Below are positions 1-9,803 of a stretch of DNA of 64,000 nt, one piece after another. The notes under the pieces were generated by a model. It had not been told where the DNA came from, searched no databases, and saw nothing but the letters and a program-made list of their open reading frames with translations. The stretch is taken from NCBI RefSeq assembly GCF_900465055.1, contig NZ_LS483250.1, positions 434,001 through 498,000 on the forward strand. The letters are read 5' to 3'. The DNA comes from Moritella yayanosii. GTDB lineage: Bacteria > Pseudomonadota > Gammaproteobacteria > Enterobacterales > Moritellaceae. The position numbers and the translations under genes are program-made. How positions within the stretch are numbered: position 1 is the stretch's first letter; each line of letters starts with the position of its first letter.

Positions 1-551
1 CCATCATCAGTATGGTCATGATCTTGTTTAAAATCACGGCCTGAAGCAACTTTGTGATAAATGCTGTAGAAACCAATAGCGACACTAATTACAACCGCGA
101 TAACGGTTAATGCATCTAAAAATGCAGATAAAAAAGCTGAAACAAGAGAAAAAGAAAGTGCAAGTAATACTTTGGATTTGATATTAATAAGCATTTTGGT
201 AAATACATAAAGTAATAACGACTTCATGAAATAAATACCTGCAACCATGAAGATTAATAACAATAATACCTCAATGTTATTCACAATTTCATGCTGGACT
301 TGATCTGCAGATGTCATCCCTATTACGACCGCTTCAATAGCAAGCAGGCCACCGGGTTGAAGCGGATAGCATTTAAGCGCCATTGCTAAGGTGAAAATAA
401 ATTCAACGACTAATAACCAACCTGCTATAAATGGGTCGATTGCAAAAATGAAAGGGTTAATAATAAGGAAGGCAATGATTGCAATTTTATACCACTGAGG
501 TGAGTTGCCTAAGAAGTTCATTTTTGCCGCCGTACTAAGGCTTATATCCAT
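1..551 (-). CDS. nhaB: Na+/H+ antiporter NhaB, N-terminal part (cut by window edge)
   Basis: Inner-membrane sodium/proton antiporter that exports Na+ in exchange for protons. The reverse strand from the ATG at 551 reads [18 protein letters not shown] and then closely follows the start of E. coli NhaB, including [31 protein letters not shown]-like text and [19 protein letters not shown]. About 183 residues of a family of roughly 500 are present; the rest lies beyond position 1. Several hydrophobic segments are visible. It is divergent from fadR, the same neighbour arrangement as in E. coli, which supports both calls. Confidence 0.93.
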   Translation of the reverse strand, partial: MDISLSTAAKMNFLGNSPQWYKIAIIAFLIINPFIFAIDPFIAGWLLVVEFIFTLAMALKCYPLQPGGLLAIEAVVIGMTSADQVQHEIVNNIEVLLLLIFMVAGIYFMKSLLLYVFTKMLINIKSKVLLALSFSLVSAFLSAFLDALTVIAVVISVAIGFYSIYHKVASGRDFKQDHDHTDD

Positions 552-718
552 GAGGTTGTCCAATATTTGTGTATAAGAATTATAAAACTGGGATATTCTA
601 AGCATATTTTGTGACGTGCGCCATCCTTTTTATTGATATAGATTATTGTTATTGCAAATAAATTTATGTTAATTTTTAAATCGGAGAATAATTATTCTGG
701 TGATAGTATCTAATTTAA

Positions 719-735
719 ATCTGGTCGGAGTTGCT
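719..735. promoter_or_regulatory. Candidate FadR operator upstream of fadR
   Basis: ATCTGGTCGGAGTTGCT carries a full left half (CTGGTCNGA) of the known FadR operator, consensus close to AACTGGTCNGACCAGTT; the right half is degenerate. It lies in the nhaB-fadR intergenic region, 58 bases before the fadR start, so autoregulation is a reasonable inference. It could be a chance half-site. Confidence 0.4.
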
Positions 736-792
736 TGTAGGTGCTAAGATCCTAAAGGACACAACCTGTTATATTTCCAAATGAGAAGTTAA

Positions 793-1572
793 ATGGATAT
801 TACTGATAGTAAAACAACAAATAGAAAGCGTCGGAATGACGGTATTATTAAGGCTAAAAGTCCAGCTGGCTTTGCCGAAGAATATCTGATTGAATCGATT
901 TGGAAAAATCGCTTTCCTCCGGGGTCAATCCTTCCCGCCGAAAGAGAACTTTCTGAGCTTATTGGCGTTACCAGAACGACGCTACGTGAAGTACTACAAC
1001 GTTTAGCACGTGATGGTTGGCTCACTATTCGACATGGAAAACCAACACAAGTAAATAACTTTTGGGAAACATCAAGTCTTTCAATTTTAGAAGATTTAGT
1101 GCGATTAGATCCAGAGCGTTTACCAGAATTGGTGCGTGACTTATTGTCAGCGCGAACCAATATTAGTGTGATTTTCATCCGTGCTGCGATCAAACGTGAT
1201 CCTGAAAGAGTGGCTGAAATTTTAACTGAAGCTGAAACATTAGCGGATGACAAAGATGCTTACACTGAATATGATTATCACATGTTACACAAATTAGCCT
1301 TTTTATCGGGTAACTTGGTGTATGCGTTAATTCTAAACGGCTTTGATAATATGTATCGTATTCTTGGGAAAATTTATTTCGATTACCCAGAAGCGCGTTT
1401 ATTGGCACAAGATTTTTATAAACAACTAAAAAAGGTTGCAGTAGAAAATCGAGCGGATGACTGTTTGAATATTGTGCGTAATTACGGTATGAATTCAGGT
1501 CTGCTTTGGCAGCAGTATCGTGACGAAACATGGGATGATATTTGCGTGGCTTTCGAACAACGCATTAAATAA
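793..1572 (+). CDS. fadR: Fatty acid metabolism regulator FadR
   Basis: GntR-family acyl-CoA-responsive transcription factor that represses beta-oxidation genes and activates unsaturated fatty acid synthesis. From about residue 20 the protein matches E. coli FadR nearly residue for residue through the winged helix (SPAGFAEEYLIESIW, LPAERELSELIGVTRTTLRE, then RHGKPTQVNNFWETS), followed by the all-alpha ligand domain. Length is 259 residues against 239 in E. coli; the excess is a basic N-terminal tail (SKTTNRKRRND). There is no room for the roughly 40-residue insertion known in Vibrio FadR. GAGAAG at 783-788 is the ribosome site. An in-frame ATG nearer the conserved start is absent, so the tail is probably real. 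Confidence 0.95.
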   Translation: MDITDSKTTNRKRRNDGIIKAKSPAGFAEEYLIESIWKNRFPPGSILPAERELSELIGVTRTTLREVLQRLARDGWLTIRHGKPTQVNNFWETSSLSILEDLVRLDPERLPELVRDLLSARTNISVIFIRAAIKRDPERVAEILTEAETLADDKDAYTEYDYHMLHKLAFLSGNLVYALILNGFDNMYRILGKIYFDYPEARLLAQDFYKQLKKVAVENRADDCLNIVRNYGMNSGLLWQQYRDETWDDICVAFEQRIK

Positions 1573-1589
1573 TTGTTGTCTAATATAGA

Positions 1590-1626
1590 GGTATAAAAAA
1601 TCAGTCATTGACTGGTTTTTTATACC
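1590..1626. terminator. Bidirectional terminator between fadR and spoVR
   Basis: An almost perfect inverted repeat, arms 1590-1607 and 1609-1626, with a CAGTCA/TGACTG core flanked by runs of A and T, so that U-tracts form on both strands. It sits between two convergent stop codons. Confidence 0.8.
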
Positions 1627-1630
1627 GAAT

Positions 1631-3142
1631 TTATGATTTTTGGCTAGAACTTTGGCTGATAATCTCTATGTCACCATTGGCTAAAACTTGTTCTAAGCGA
1701 ACGTCAAAGCTCCATAATCGATGGAGGTGTTTCATCACCTCTTGCGCTGATTTATTGTCTAGTGGTATGTCTTTATGAGGTACGTAGCGTAACGTTAAAG
1801 AGCGATCACCTTTCTTATCGACATTGAATACCTGAATATTGGGTTCGTTATTACTTAAATTATACTGAGCAGATAACTTATTCCGCAGACGTTGATAGCC
1901 CTCTTCATTATGAATTGCCGACACTTCTAGATACTTACTATTTTCGTTATCTTCGATTGAAAATAAATGCATATCACGCATTACTTTTGGTGATAAGTAT
2001 TGGCTGATAAAGCTCTCGTCTTTAAAATTTTGCATTGCAAAATGTAATGTTTCTAACCAATCACTACCCGCGATATCGGGGAACCAAGCCTGGTCTTCTT
2101 CGGTTGGGTGCTCACATATACGCCGTATATCGATAAACATCGAAAAACCAAGAGCATAGGGGTTAATACCTGAATAATTAGGACTGTTATAGGCTGGTTG
2201 TGCGATAACGTTAGTATGATTATGTAAAATCTCTAACATAAACTTATCGGACACTAATCCTTCATCATACATATGGTTAGTCATCGTATAATGCCAAAAT
2301 GTTGCCCAGCCTTCATTCATTATTTGCGTTTGTTTTTGTGGATAAAAATACTGGCTTATTTTACGGACAATACGAATGATTTCTCGTTGCCAGGATTCTA
2401 ACAGCGGTGCGTTTTTCTCAACAAAATAAAGAATGTTCTCTTGTGGTTCGGCGGGATAGTTAGGCTCAACAGGTTCTTCTTTTTGATTGAATTGGGGCAG
2501 GGTACGCCACAATTCATTCACCTGAGTTTGTAAATAATCAGTACGCTCTTGCTGACGGCGCTTTTCTTCACTTAACGACGGCTCACTAGGACGCTTATAT
2601 CGATCAACACCATAATTCATTAATGCATGACAAGCGTCGACGATATTTTCAACGGCATCAATGCCATATTTTTGTTCACAATCAGCAATATAGTTTTTTG
2701 AAAATACCAGATAATCAATAATGGAATCAGCATCAGTCCATGTTTTAAAGAGGTAATTATTCTTAAAAAAAGAATTATGGCCATAGCAGGCATGCGCGAT
2801 AACTAAGGCCTGCATTGGGATGGTATTTTCTTCCATGAGGTAGGCGATACAAGGATTTGAGTTGATCACAATTTCATAGGCTAACCCCATTTGACCATGT
2901 TTATAGCTCTGCTCTGTTTGAATAAATTTCTTACCAAAGCTCCAATGGTTATAACCAATTGGCATCCCTACAGAAGAATAAGCATCCATCATTTGTTCGG
3001 TGGTGATGACTTCAATTTGATTGGGGTAAGTATCAAGTCGATAGTATTCAGCAATACGTTTGATTTCGACATGGTATTCTTCAAGTAATGGAAAGTTCCA
3101 ATCAGGACCATCGTCGAGCTGCTTCACTTTATCTCTTAACAT
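1631..3142 (-). CDS. SpoVR family protein (YcgB-like)
   Basis: Member of the SpoVR/YcgB family, 503 residues, full length. The family is named for a Bacillus spore cortex protein; in proteobacteria its biochemical role is unknown, but it is encoded with PrkA kinase and YeaH and tied to stationary-phase or stress physiology. Family features seen: an N-terminal DGPDWNFPLLEEYHVEI stretch, histidine-rich HACYGHNSFFKNNY, NEGWATFWHYTMTNHMYDEG and NPYALGFSMFIDI. It is the last gene of the operon, starting 9 bases after yeaH ends, and is followed by the bidirectional terminator. ycgB is separate from yeaGH in E. coli, so the three-gene order is the more general arrangement. Confidence 0.93.
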   Translation of the reverse strand: MLRDKVKQLDDGPDWNFPLLEEYHVEIKRIAEYYRLDTYPNQIEVITTEQMMDAYSSVGMPIGYNHWSFGKKFIQTEQSYKHGQMGLAYEIVINSNPCIAYLMEENTIPMQALVIAHACYGHNSFFKNNYLFKTWTDADSIIDYLVFSKNYIADCEQKYGIDAVENIVDACHALMNYGVDRYKRPSEPSLSEEKRRQQERTDYLQTQVNELWRTLPQFNQKEEPVEPNYPAEPQENILYFVEKNAPLLESWQREIIRIVRKISQYFYPQKQTQIMNEGWATFWHYTMTNHMYDEGLVSDKFMLEILHNHTNVIAQPAYNSPNYSGINPYALGFSMFIDIRRICEHPTEEDQAWFPDIAGSDWLETLHFAMQNFKDESFISQYLSPKVMRDMHLFSIEDNENSKYLEVSAIHNEEGYQRLRNKLSAQYNLSNNEPNIQVFNVDKKGDRSLTLRYVPHKDIPLDNKSAQEVMKHLHRLWSFDVRLEQVLANGDIEIISQSSSQKS

Positions 3143-3151
3143 ATAGACTCC

Positions 3152-4420
3152 CTAAGCGACCTGTTTCTTAAATAATTCACGGAATACAGGATAAATATCG
3201 TCGAGTTGGCGGATGTGTTGTAAGGCAAATTGTGAGTATACTTCCGCTACTTTTTCATATTCTCGCCATAATGTTTGATGTGCACGACTCGTTATTTCTA
3301 TATAACTGAAATAACGCACTTTCGGCATGATTTTATCAAGTAAAATCTTACGACATAAAGGAGAATCATCAGCCCAATTATCGCCATCAGAAGCTTGTGC
3401 AGCGTAAATATTCCATTCGTTAGCCGGAAACTTATCGGTGACAATTTTATCCATCAACTTTAATGCCGATGATACAATCGTGCCGCCTGTCTCTTGCGAG
3501 TAAAAGAATTCATGTTCATCAACTTCTTTTGCTTGTGTATGGTGGCGTATATAAACCACCTCAATCGTTTTATAAGTACGTGTTAAAAACAAATACAGTA
3601 AGATATAGAAACGCTTAGCCATGTCTTTGGTTGGCTGGTCCATCGAACCTGATACGTCCATGAGACAGAACATGACGGCTTGGCTATTCGGTACCGCATA
3701 TTGCTCAAAATTGTTATAGCGTAAATCAAATGTATCGATGAACGGAACTTTACTGATCCGTTCTTTAAGCGCTGCAATTTCATTTTTTAATTCGTCAACA
3801 AACTGGCCTTCAATGTCCCCCTGATTAGTTAACGCATCAATTTGCTGTTGCAATGCTTTTATTTTTCTTTTTTTACTACCCGTTAAAGCGGTACGCCTTG
3901 CTAACGAATTTTTCAATGATTTCACAAGCGCGATGTTACCTGGGTTACCACTTGATGTATAACCAGCGCGATGGGTTTTCATTTCAACAATACTGTTCAG
4001 TTGATTTTCTTGTAAGTTAGGCAATTCTAAGTCTTCAAATAACAAATCAAGATATTCGTCTTTTGAAATCTGAAAATTAAAATCATCATTACCTTCACCG
4101 CTATCACTGGCCTCTCCATCACCAGCGCCAGAACCGCTTCCGGGTGGTGGACGATTGATTTTGTCACCAGTTATAAATTGGTCGTTACCTGGATGTACTA
4201 TGGTACGTTCACCACCTTTACCTTGATGAAATATAGGCTCGGAGATGTCGCGAGTTGGAATGCTGACACTTTCTCCAGATGTAATATCCTGGATACTGCG
4301 ATTATTGACAGCATCAGATACAGCCTTTTTTATTTGTGAGTTATGGCGACGCATAAAGCGTTGCCGATTAACGGTACTTTTATTTTTTCCGTTTAATCTG
4401 CGATCAATAAAGTGTGCCAT
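3152..4420 (-). CDS. yeaH: YeaH/DUF444 family von Willebrand A-type protein
   Basis: Partner protein of the PrkA kinase, 422 residues, closely matching E. coli YeaH from [15 protein letters not shown] onward. Residues about 100-125 are a glycine/serine-rich low-complexity linker. The C-terminal half is a VWA-like fold with an intact metal-site motif DVSGSMD and the conserved run [20 protein letters not shown]. The gene is the middle of the operon: 23 bases after prkA and 9 bases before spoVR. The role is thought to be in stress adaptation together with YeaG; the exact function is unknown. No missing residues were noticed. Confidence 0.95.
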   Translation of the reverse strand: MAHFIDRRLNGKNKSTVNRQRFMRRHNSQIKKAVSDAVNNRSIQDITSGESVSIPTRDISEPIFHQGKGGERTIVHPGNDQFITGDKINRPPPGSGSGAGDGEASDSGEGNDDFNFQISKDEYLDLLFEDLELPNLQENQLNSIVEMKTHRAGYTSSGNPGNIALVKSLKNSLARRTALTGSKKRKIKALQQQIDALTNQGDIEGQFVDELKNEIAALKERISKVPFIDTFDLRYNNFEQYAVPNSQAVMFCLMDVSGSMDQPTKDMAKRFYILLYLFLTRTYKTIEVVYIRHHTQAKEVDEHEFFYSQETGGTIVSSALKLMDKIVTDKFPANEWNIYAAQASDGDNWADDSPLCRKILLDKIMPKVRYFSYIEITSRAHQTLWREYEKVAEVYSQFALQHIRQLDDIYPVFRELFKKQVA

Positions 4421-4443
4421 TTCATCCCCTCAAACGAAAACCG

Positions 4444-6366
4444 TTATGATGATTTACGTACACGTAAATACCATTCTGACAACAATCTCACTTGTTTTTT
4501 GGTATAGCCCTTCTCCATCATGCGGTCAACAAAGTTGTCATGTTTTTGCTGTTCGTCTGTGGATGTTTTGCCGTTAAATGAAATAACAGGTAGCAACTCT
4601 TCGGTATTGGAAAACATTTTCTTTTCGATCACCACACGGAGTTTTTCATAGCTAACCCAAGACGGGTTTTTACCATTGTTATTGGCTCTGGCACGGAGTA
4701 CAAAGTTAACTATTTCGTTACGGAAGTCTTTAGGGTTGCTAATACCTGCGGGTTTTTCTATTTTTTCTAGATCATTATTTAATGCTACTCGATCAAATAA
4801 TTGGCCTGTTTCAGGGTCTCGATATTCCTGGTCTTGGATCCAAAAGTCTGCATATATCACATAGCGGTCGAAAATGTTTTGGCCATATTCAGAATAAGAT
4901 TCTAAGTAAGCTGTTTGAATTTCTTTGCCGATAAACTCTACATATTTCGGGATTAAATAACCTTTTAAGAACTCTAAATATCGATCTGCAATATCTTGCG
5001 GGAATTGTTCACGTTCAATTTGCTGTTCGAGTACATAGAAAAGGTGTACAGGGTTAGCGGCGACTTCCACGTGATCAAAGTTGAATACTTTGGATAAAAT
5101 CTTATAAGCAAAACGGGTTGAAAGACCTGACATACCTTCGTCTACACCTGCGTAATCCCGGTATTCTTGATATGACTTGGCTTTCGGATCGGTATCTTTT
5201 AAGGTCTCGCCATCGTAAACGCGCATTTTCGAGTAGATTGATGAGTTTTCAGGGTCTTTAAGTCGAGATAACACGGTGAATTGAGCGAGCACATCGAGAG
5301 TCCCTGGTGCACATTTTGCGTTATGTAATGCACTGTTTTCGAGTAATTTACGATAAATAGACTGCTCTTCACTAATACGTAAACAGTAAGGTACTTTAAC
5401 TATGTATACCCGATCTAAAAAGGCTTCGTTATTTTTGTTATTACGGAATGTTAGCCACTCTGATTCATTAGAGTGAGCAAGAATAATACCTTCGAAAGGC
5501 AGCGCGGATAGACCTTCAGTACTGTTATAATTACCTTCTTGCGTTGCTGTAAGTAGGGGGTGAAGCACTTTAATCGGTGCTTTAAACATCTCTACGAACT
5601 CCATAATACCTTGATTTGATTTACATAATGCCCCTGAATAGCTGTAAGCATCCGGATCATCTTGTGAGAAATGTTCTAACTGACGAATATCAACTTTACC
5701 GACTAACGATGAAATATCTTGGTTATTTTCATCCCCAGGTTCTGTTTTAGCAATGGCAATCTGGTGAAGTATAGATGGGTGTACTTTTTCTACTTTAAAC
5801 TTGCTGATATCACCATTAAATTCTTTTAAACGTTTAGCCGCCCAGGGAGACATCACATGACCAAGACAGCGGGTTGGGATACCGTATTCATTACGTAAGA
5901 TATTGGCATCTTCATTGACATCAAACAAGCTAAATGGATGGTCGTTTACGGGAGAGCCTTTGATGCGGTAAATGGGGATATTCTGCATTAAGTCTTTTAA
6001 TTTTTCGGCTAGCGATGATTTACCACCACCGACAGGACCGAGTAAATATAAAATTTGTTTCTTTTCTTCTAAACCTTGCGCTGAGTGTTTTAGATACGCA
6101 ACAATCTGCTCGATAGCGTCTTCCATACCGTAGAAGTCTTCAAAAGCGGGGTAGCGTGCTACAACTCGGTTGGAAAATAATCGGCTTAGGCGAGAATCGG
6201 TCGCGGTATCAACCATTTCAGGTTCACCGATGGCGTTTAATAATCGTTCAGCGGCAGATGCATATACGCTTTTGTCGTCACGACATAAATTCAAGAATTC
6301 TTGAATTGTATATTCTTCTTCACGACTTTCGTCGTATCTTTGCTGATAATGTTCAAAAATACCCAT
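4444..6366 (-). CDS. prkA: PrkA-type serine protein kinase (YeaG)
   Basis: Cytoplasmic AAA+/kinase fusion involved in starvation and nitrogen-stress signalling. The P-loop is LGPVGGGKSS about 110 residues in, and the C-terminal PrkA kinase-like domain ends KQVRLLSEWYLRVRKSS as in E. coli YeaG. Start: the open frame runs 15 codons further upstream, but the ATG at 6366 gives MGIFEHYQQRYDESREEE, aligning with E. coli MNIFDHYRQRY, and has a GGGGG ribosome site 7 bases upstream. That gives 640 residues against 644 in E. coli; a 3-4 residue gap just before SPVNDHPF accounts for the difference. First gene of prkA-yeaH-spoVR. Confidence 0.96.
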   Translation of the reverse strand: MGIFEHYQQRYDESREEEYTIQEFLNLCRDDKSVYASAAERLLNAIGEPEMVDTATDSRLSRLFSNRVVARYPAFEDFYGMEDAIEQIVAYLKHSAQGLEEKKQILYLLGPVGGGKSSLAEKLKDLMQNIPIYRIKGSPVNDHPFSLFDVNEDANILRNEYGIPTRCLGHVMSPWAAKRLKEFNGDISKFKVEKVHPSILHQIAIAKTEPGDENNQDISSLVGKVDIRQLEHFSQDDPDAYSYSGALCKSNQGIMEFVEMFKAPIKVLHPLLTATQEGNYNSTEGLSALPFEGIILAHSNESEWLTFRNNKNNEAFLDRVYIVKVPYCLRISEEQSIYRKLLENSALHNAKCAPGTLDVLAQFTVLSRLKDPENSSIYSKMRVYDGETLKDTDPKAKSYQEYRDYAGVDEGMSGLSTRFAYKILSKVFNFDHVEVAANPVHLFYVLEQQIEREQFPQDIADRYLEFLKGYLIPKYVEFIGKEIQTAYLESYSEYGQNIFDRYVIYADFWIQDQEYRDPETGQLFDRVALNNDLEKIEKPAGISNPKDFRNEIVNFVLRARANNNGKNPSWVSYEKLRVVIEKKMFSNTEELLPVISFNGKTSTDEQQKHDNFVDRMMEKGYTKKQVRLLSEWYLRVRKSS

Positions 6367-6798
6367 TAGTAACCCCCAAATGTAATTACTTGCATCCGCA
6401 AACATTAGCATCTACAAGTCTGAACTATTTCTCATTGCTAGTTTAAATTTAGACTTTGATTTTAAAATTGCGCAATTAAATTGCGGTTTTATAAGCGTTT
6501 TATTATTTTATAATGGTGGTGGCAATATTATATTTTAATAATAAGTGTGCGTGCGTCAGTGAATGCGGATTGATTAGAGTTGTTTTGTGGGTCTTTGTAT
6601 TGTCAAATATTGATTTATCGATATATAGATAAAGTATAGCCTAATCCAAATGTGAATAAACATTATTTAGGATTGATATTTGTTAATGGTGGTATTGCTC
6701 TGTATTTATCATGGCATTGCGATATTCGGTATAGATGAGGTTTTATGCTGTGATCTTTTCATGTAGCAATTTATTTAACATTCACATTGTAGGGAAAG
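6367..6798. other. Intergenic region upstream of the prkA operon
   Basis: About 430 bases of AT-rich DNA between the prkA start and the leuD end. It must hold the prkA operon promoter. No credible reading frame or RNA gene was seen, and no clear operator was recognised. Confidence 0.5.
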
Positions 6799-6823
6799 AG
6801 CGGATAGAAGATGACTATCCGCT
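6799..6823. terminator. Hairpin downstream of leuD
   Basis: Inverted repeat AGCGGATAG / CTATCCGCT with a 7-base loop, 40 bases past the leuD stop. The U-tract is weak on the leuD strand and better (TTTT) on the plus strand, so efficiency is uncertain. Confidence 0.5.
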
Positions 6824-6863
6824 TTTAAACCGAATATTAGTGTATTCTGTGATTTACCGAAAG

Positions 6864-7484
6864 TTAGCTTGCTTCCGTCCATAACCATGGAAACTGCTGC
6901 TTATTTTTAGCTTCGAATTCAGTGATTTTAGCTTCATGCTTTAATGTCCATGAGATATCATCAGCGCCTTCAATAAGGCTTTGCTTACGGAATGGGTCAA
7001 CCTCAATATTGATAACAATACCACCCGGTGTTGTTACCGTTTGTGCAGGTAGGTCAACAGTAAACTTGATACCTTCATTTGCCTCAATTTCAGCCATTAA
7101 CGCGGCGAGTTCTGCTTTGCTTACACGGATTGGTAAAATACCGTTTTTAAAGCAGTTTGAGTAAAAAATATCAGCATAGCTAGTTGAAATAATGGTATTG
7201 AAACCAAAATCTTCAATTGCCCACGGCGCATGTTCACGTGATGAACCACAACCAAAGTTATCGCCTGCAACTAAAATTTTAGCCCCTTTGAATGCCGGCT
7301 TGTTTAATTCAAATTTAGGATTTTCTGAACCATCATCAAGAAAACGCCAGTCATGAAATAAGTGAATGCCAAAGCCGGTACGTTCTACTTTTTTCAAGAA
7401 CTGTTTTGGAATGATTTGGTCGGTATCTACGTTACTACGATTCATTAATGCAGCAACACTAGTATGATTTTTATATGCTTTCAT
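6864..7484 (-). CDS. leuD: 3-isopropylmalate dehydratase small subunit
   Basis: Small (swivel) subunit of isopropylmalate isomerase, which converts 2-isopropylmalate to 3-isopropylmalate in leucine synthesis. 206 residues, typical length. Seen: RSNVDTDQIIPKQFLK near the start, GDNFGCGSSREHAPWAI around residue 75 and the C-terminal SWTLKHEAKITEFEAKN. It lies 31 bases after leuC and is translated from an ATG with AAGGAATT upstream. It works only as a heterodimer with LeuC. Confidence 0.96.
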   Translation of the reverse strand: MKAYKNHTSVAALMNRSNVDTDQIIPKQFLKKVERTGFGIHLFHDWRFLDDGSENPKFELNKPAFKGAKILVAGDNFGCGSSREHAPWAIEDFGFNTIISTSYADIFYSNCFKNGILPIRVSKAELAALMAEIEANEGIKFTVDLPAQTVTTPGGIVINIEVDPFRKQSLIEGADDISWTLKHEAKITEFEAKNKQQFPWLWTEAS

Positions 7485-7515
7485 TGTAATTCCTTGATCA
7501 CTAATGTGCTAAATT

Positions 7516-8916
7516 TTATGCCCAGTTACGGATGTCAACAAAATGGCCTTCAATCGCTGCCGCTGCAGCCATTGCTGGAGATACTAGATGAGTACGTCCA
7601 CCTTTACCTTGACGACCTTCGAAGTTACGGTTTGACGTAGATGCACTACGTTGACCTTCACCTAGTTGATCACCATTCATTGCTAAACACATAGAGCAAC
7701 CTGGATCACGCCATTCCCAACCCGCAGCAACTAAGATCTTATCGAGACCTTCTTTTTCCGCTTGTTCTTTAACAAGGTATGAACCAGGAACTGCGATAGC
7801 TTGTACTGAAGCATTTACCTTTTTACCCGCTGTTAATTCAGCAATGGCACGGAAATCTTCAATACGACCGTTAGTACAAGAACCAACGAACACAAGATCA
7901 ATATTAATATCAGTGATTGCGGCACCAGCTTCAATGTCCATGTAAGCAAGGGCACCTTTACATGCCGACGCTTTAATTTCATCACTAAAATCACTTGGTG
8001 AAGGTACCGTTTCGTTAACTGCTACAACTTGCTCTGGTGATGTACCCCAAGTAACTTGTGGTGCAATTTCTTCCGCTTTAAGCTCGACGATAGTATCAAA
8101 TATAGCACCGTCATCAGTTGGTAGTGATTTCCAGTATGCGAGTGCAGCAGCCCAGTGCTCACCTTTGGGTGCGAATTCTTTACCTTTAAGGTAAGCATAT
8201 GTCGTTTCATCGGGTGCAATAAGGCCGGCACGAGCGCCACCTTCAATCGCCATATTACATAAGGTCATACGACCTTCCATGGTCAGGTCACGGATGGCAG
8301 AACCTGCAAATTCGATGACATGACCAGTACCGCCAGCAGTACCAATTTTACCGATAACAGCAAGGGCAATGTCTTTTGCTGTTGAATATTTTGATAATGT
8401 ACCTTCTACGCTTATTAGCATGGTTTTTGATTTTTGTTGTTGTAGGGTCTGAGTTGCCATGACATGTTCAACTTCAGAAGTTCCGATACCGAATGCTAAC
8501 GCACCGAATGCACCGTGTGTTGCTGTATGTGAATCACCACACACTGCTGTCATACCTGGATGAATGAAACCATGTTCAGGTACTACAATATGAATAACGC
8601 CGTTATTAACGCTCTGCATATCGTAAATAAGCAGATCGTGTTCACTACAGTTATTTGCCATCGTATCAATCTGCTTCGCGGCAATTGGATCTTTAATTGG
8701 TAAATGACGGTCAACAGTCGGTACACAGTGATCCATTGTTGCCAAAATACTATGACGATTACGGATCGGACGGTGTTGAACTCTTAAGCCTTCAAATGCT
8801 TGTGGACTTGTTACTTCATGCATCAAGTGACGATCGATGTAGAGTAGCGGGGTGCCATTCTTAGGTTCGTGTACTAAGTGTGAATCCCAAATTTTTTCAT
8901 ACATTGTCTTTTTCAT
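7516..8916 (-). CDS. leuC: 3-isopropylmalate dehydratase large subunit
   Basis: Catalytic [4Fe-4S] subunit of isopropylmalate isomerase. The cluster cysteines are visible: one in [12 protein letters not shown] and two in [31 protein letters not shown] and [20 protein letters not shown] are family signatures. The ATG at 8916 ([18 protein letters not shown]) is preferred to one 18 bases upstream because it matches the family start and has GGGAAGGGA just before it. That gives 466 residues, as in E. coli. leuC heads a leuCD pair; leuA and leuB, usually in the same operon, are not on either side. Confidence 0.96.
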   Translation of the reverse strand: MKKTMYEKIWDSHLVHEPKNGTPLLYIDRHLMHEVTSPQAFEGLRVQHRPIRNRHSILATMDHCVPTVDRHLPIKDPIAAKQIDTMANNCSEHDLLIYDMQSVNNGVIHIVVPEHGFIHPGMTAVCGDSHTATHGAFGALAFGIGTSEVEHVMATQTLQQQKSKTMLISVEGTLSKYSTAKDIALAVIGKIGTAGGTGHVIEFAGSAIRDLTMEGRMTLCNMAIEGGARAGLIAPDETTYAYLKGKEFAPKGEHWAAALAYWKSLPTDDGAIFDTIVELKAEEIAPQVTWGTSPEQVVAVNETVPSPSDFSDEIKASACKGALAYMDIEAGAAITDINIDLVFVGSCTNGRIEDFRAIAELTAGKKVNASVQAIAVPGSYLVKEQAEKEGLDKILVAAGWEWRDPGCSMCLAMNGDQLGEGQRSASTSNRNFEGRQGKGGRTHLVSPAMAAAAAIEGHFVDIRNWA

Positions 8917-9308
8917 TGCTTCCCTTCCCATCAAGCGAGATATTTATACTTTCTTATCCTTCGATACTATGACAATTATGCGATCGTCTTCAAGAACATA
9001 ATTTCATTAACCGTTGTAATTATAAGTGTCGAGGGCGGTGTAATCCTGTTATATGCAATTGCGTAGGATTTTAATGCTATTTAATTTAAATAAACTGGCT
9101 TTATATGCTGATAATTTTGGTTTTTATGGGGTTATTTGTTTTTTAATTATGTTTTGTTTTTTTACTTTTCAGCTTGTCAATGCTGGACACAAAGTAATTT
9201 TAGCCATTTTAAGGTCTTGATTGTAGAAATAACCATATAACCTATCCTTAAAAGAAGTAATAGCTATGTATTATTTTAAATAGATCAGCGTATTAAAGGG
9301 GTGAGGGA
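8917..9308. other. Divergent promoter region leuC / CBS gene
   Basis: 392 AT-rich bases between two divergent starts. No coding frame or convincing leader peptide with a leucine run was seen, so attenuation of leuCD could not be supported. Confidence 0.4.
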
Positions 9309-9734
9309 ATGAATTCTTTAAAGGTATCGGATTATATGCAGTTACGGCCAATTAAGTTAACCGCAGATATGCCTGTGGCCACCGCTGTAGACCGATTACT
9401 AAAATCAGGTCATATCGGTGCTCCTGTGGTGGATGATAGTGATACGCTTATTGGCTGGATATCTGAGCAGGATTGCTTAGCATCGTTACTGGAATCGAGT
9501 TATTACTGTGAAGAGGTCGCGATTGTTGAAGATCTGATGAGAGCGGATGTACTCACGGTTCGGGCTGAAGACGGTATTATTGAATTAGCACAGCAAATGT
9601 TAGGTGTTAAACCTAAGGTATATCCAGTGATTGACGAAGAGGGTTTATTAGTGGGGATCATTTCTCGTCGAGATGTACTCAAAGCAATGGATAAACAACA
9701 ACAAGCTTGTTATAAAAATGCCGCTAATATTTAG
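9309..9734 (+). CDS. Tandem CBS-domain protein
   Basis: Small cytoplasmic protein of 141 residues made almost entirely of two CBS domains: about residues 7-60 (VSDYMQ, GAPVVDDSDTLIGWISEQD) and 73-130 (VEDLMRADVLTV, VYPVIDEEGLLVGIISRRDVLKAM). CBS pairs bind adenine nucleotides and usually act as energy or nucleotide sensors. No other domain is attached, so the partner is unknown. A strong purine-rich ribosome site, GGGGTGAGGG, precedes the ATG. It is transcribed alone, toward glpT, with a shared terminator. Confidence 0.9.
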   Translation: MNSLKVSDYMQLRPIKLTADMPVATAVDRLLKSGHIGAPVVDDSDTLIGWISEQDCLASLLESSYYCEEVAIVEDLMRADVLTVRAEDGIIELAQQMLGVKPKVYPVIDEEGLLVGIISRRDVLKAMDKQQQACYKNAANI

Positions 9735-9751
9735 TTAATTTCAATGTCAAA

Positions 9752-9776
9752 AAAGGCTACAAAATTTGTAGCCTTT
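9752..9776. terminator. Bidirectional terminator between CBS gene and glpT
   Basis: Perfect inverted repeat AAAGGCTACAAA / TTTGTAGCCTTT separated by one base; the outer A and T runs give U-tracts on both strands. It lies between convergent stops at 9734 and 9804. Confidence 0.8.
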
Positions 9777-9803
9777 AAACTATTTACCAACAATATGTAC
9801 TAA

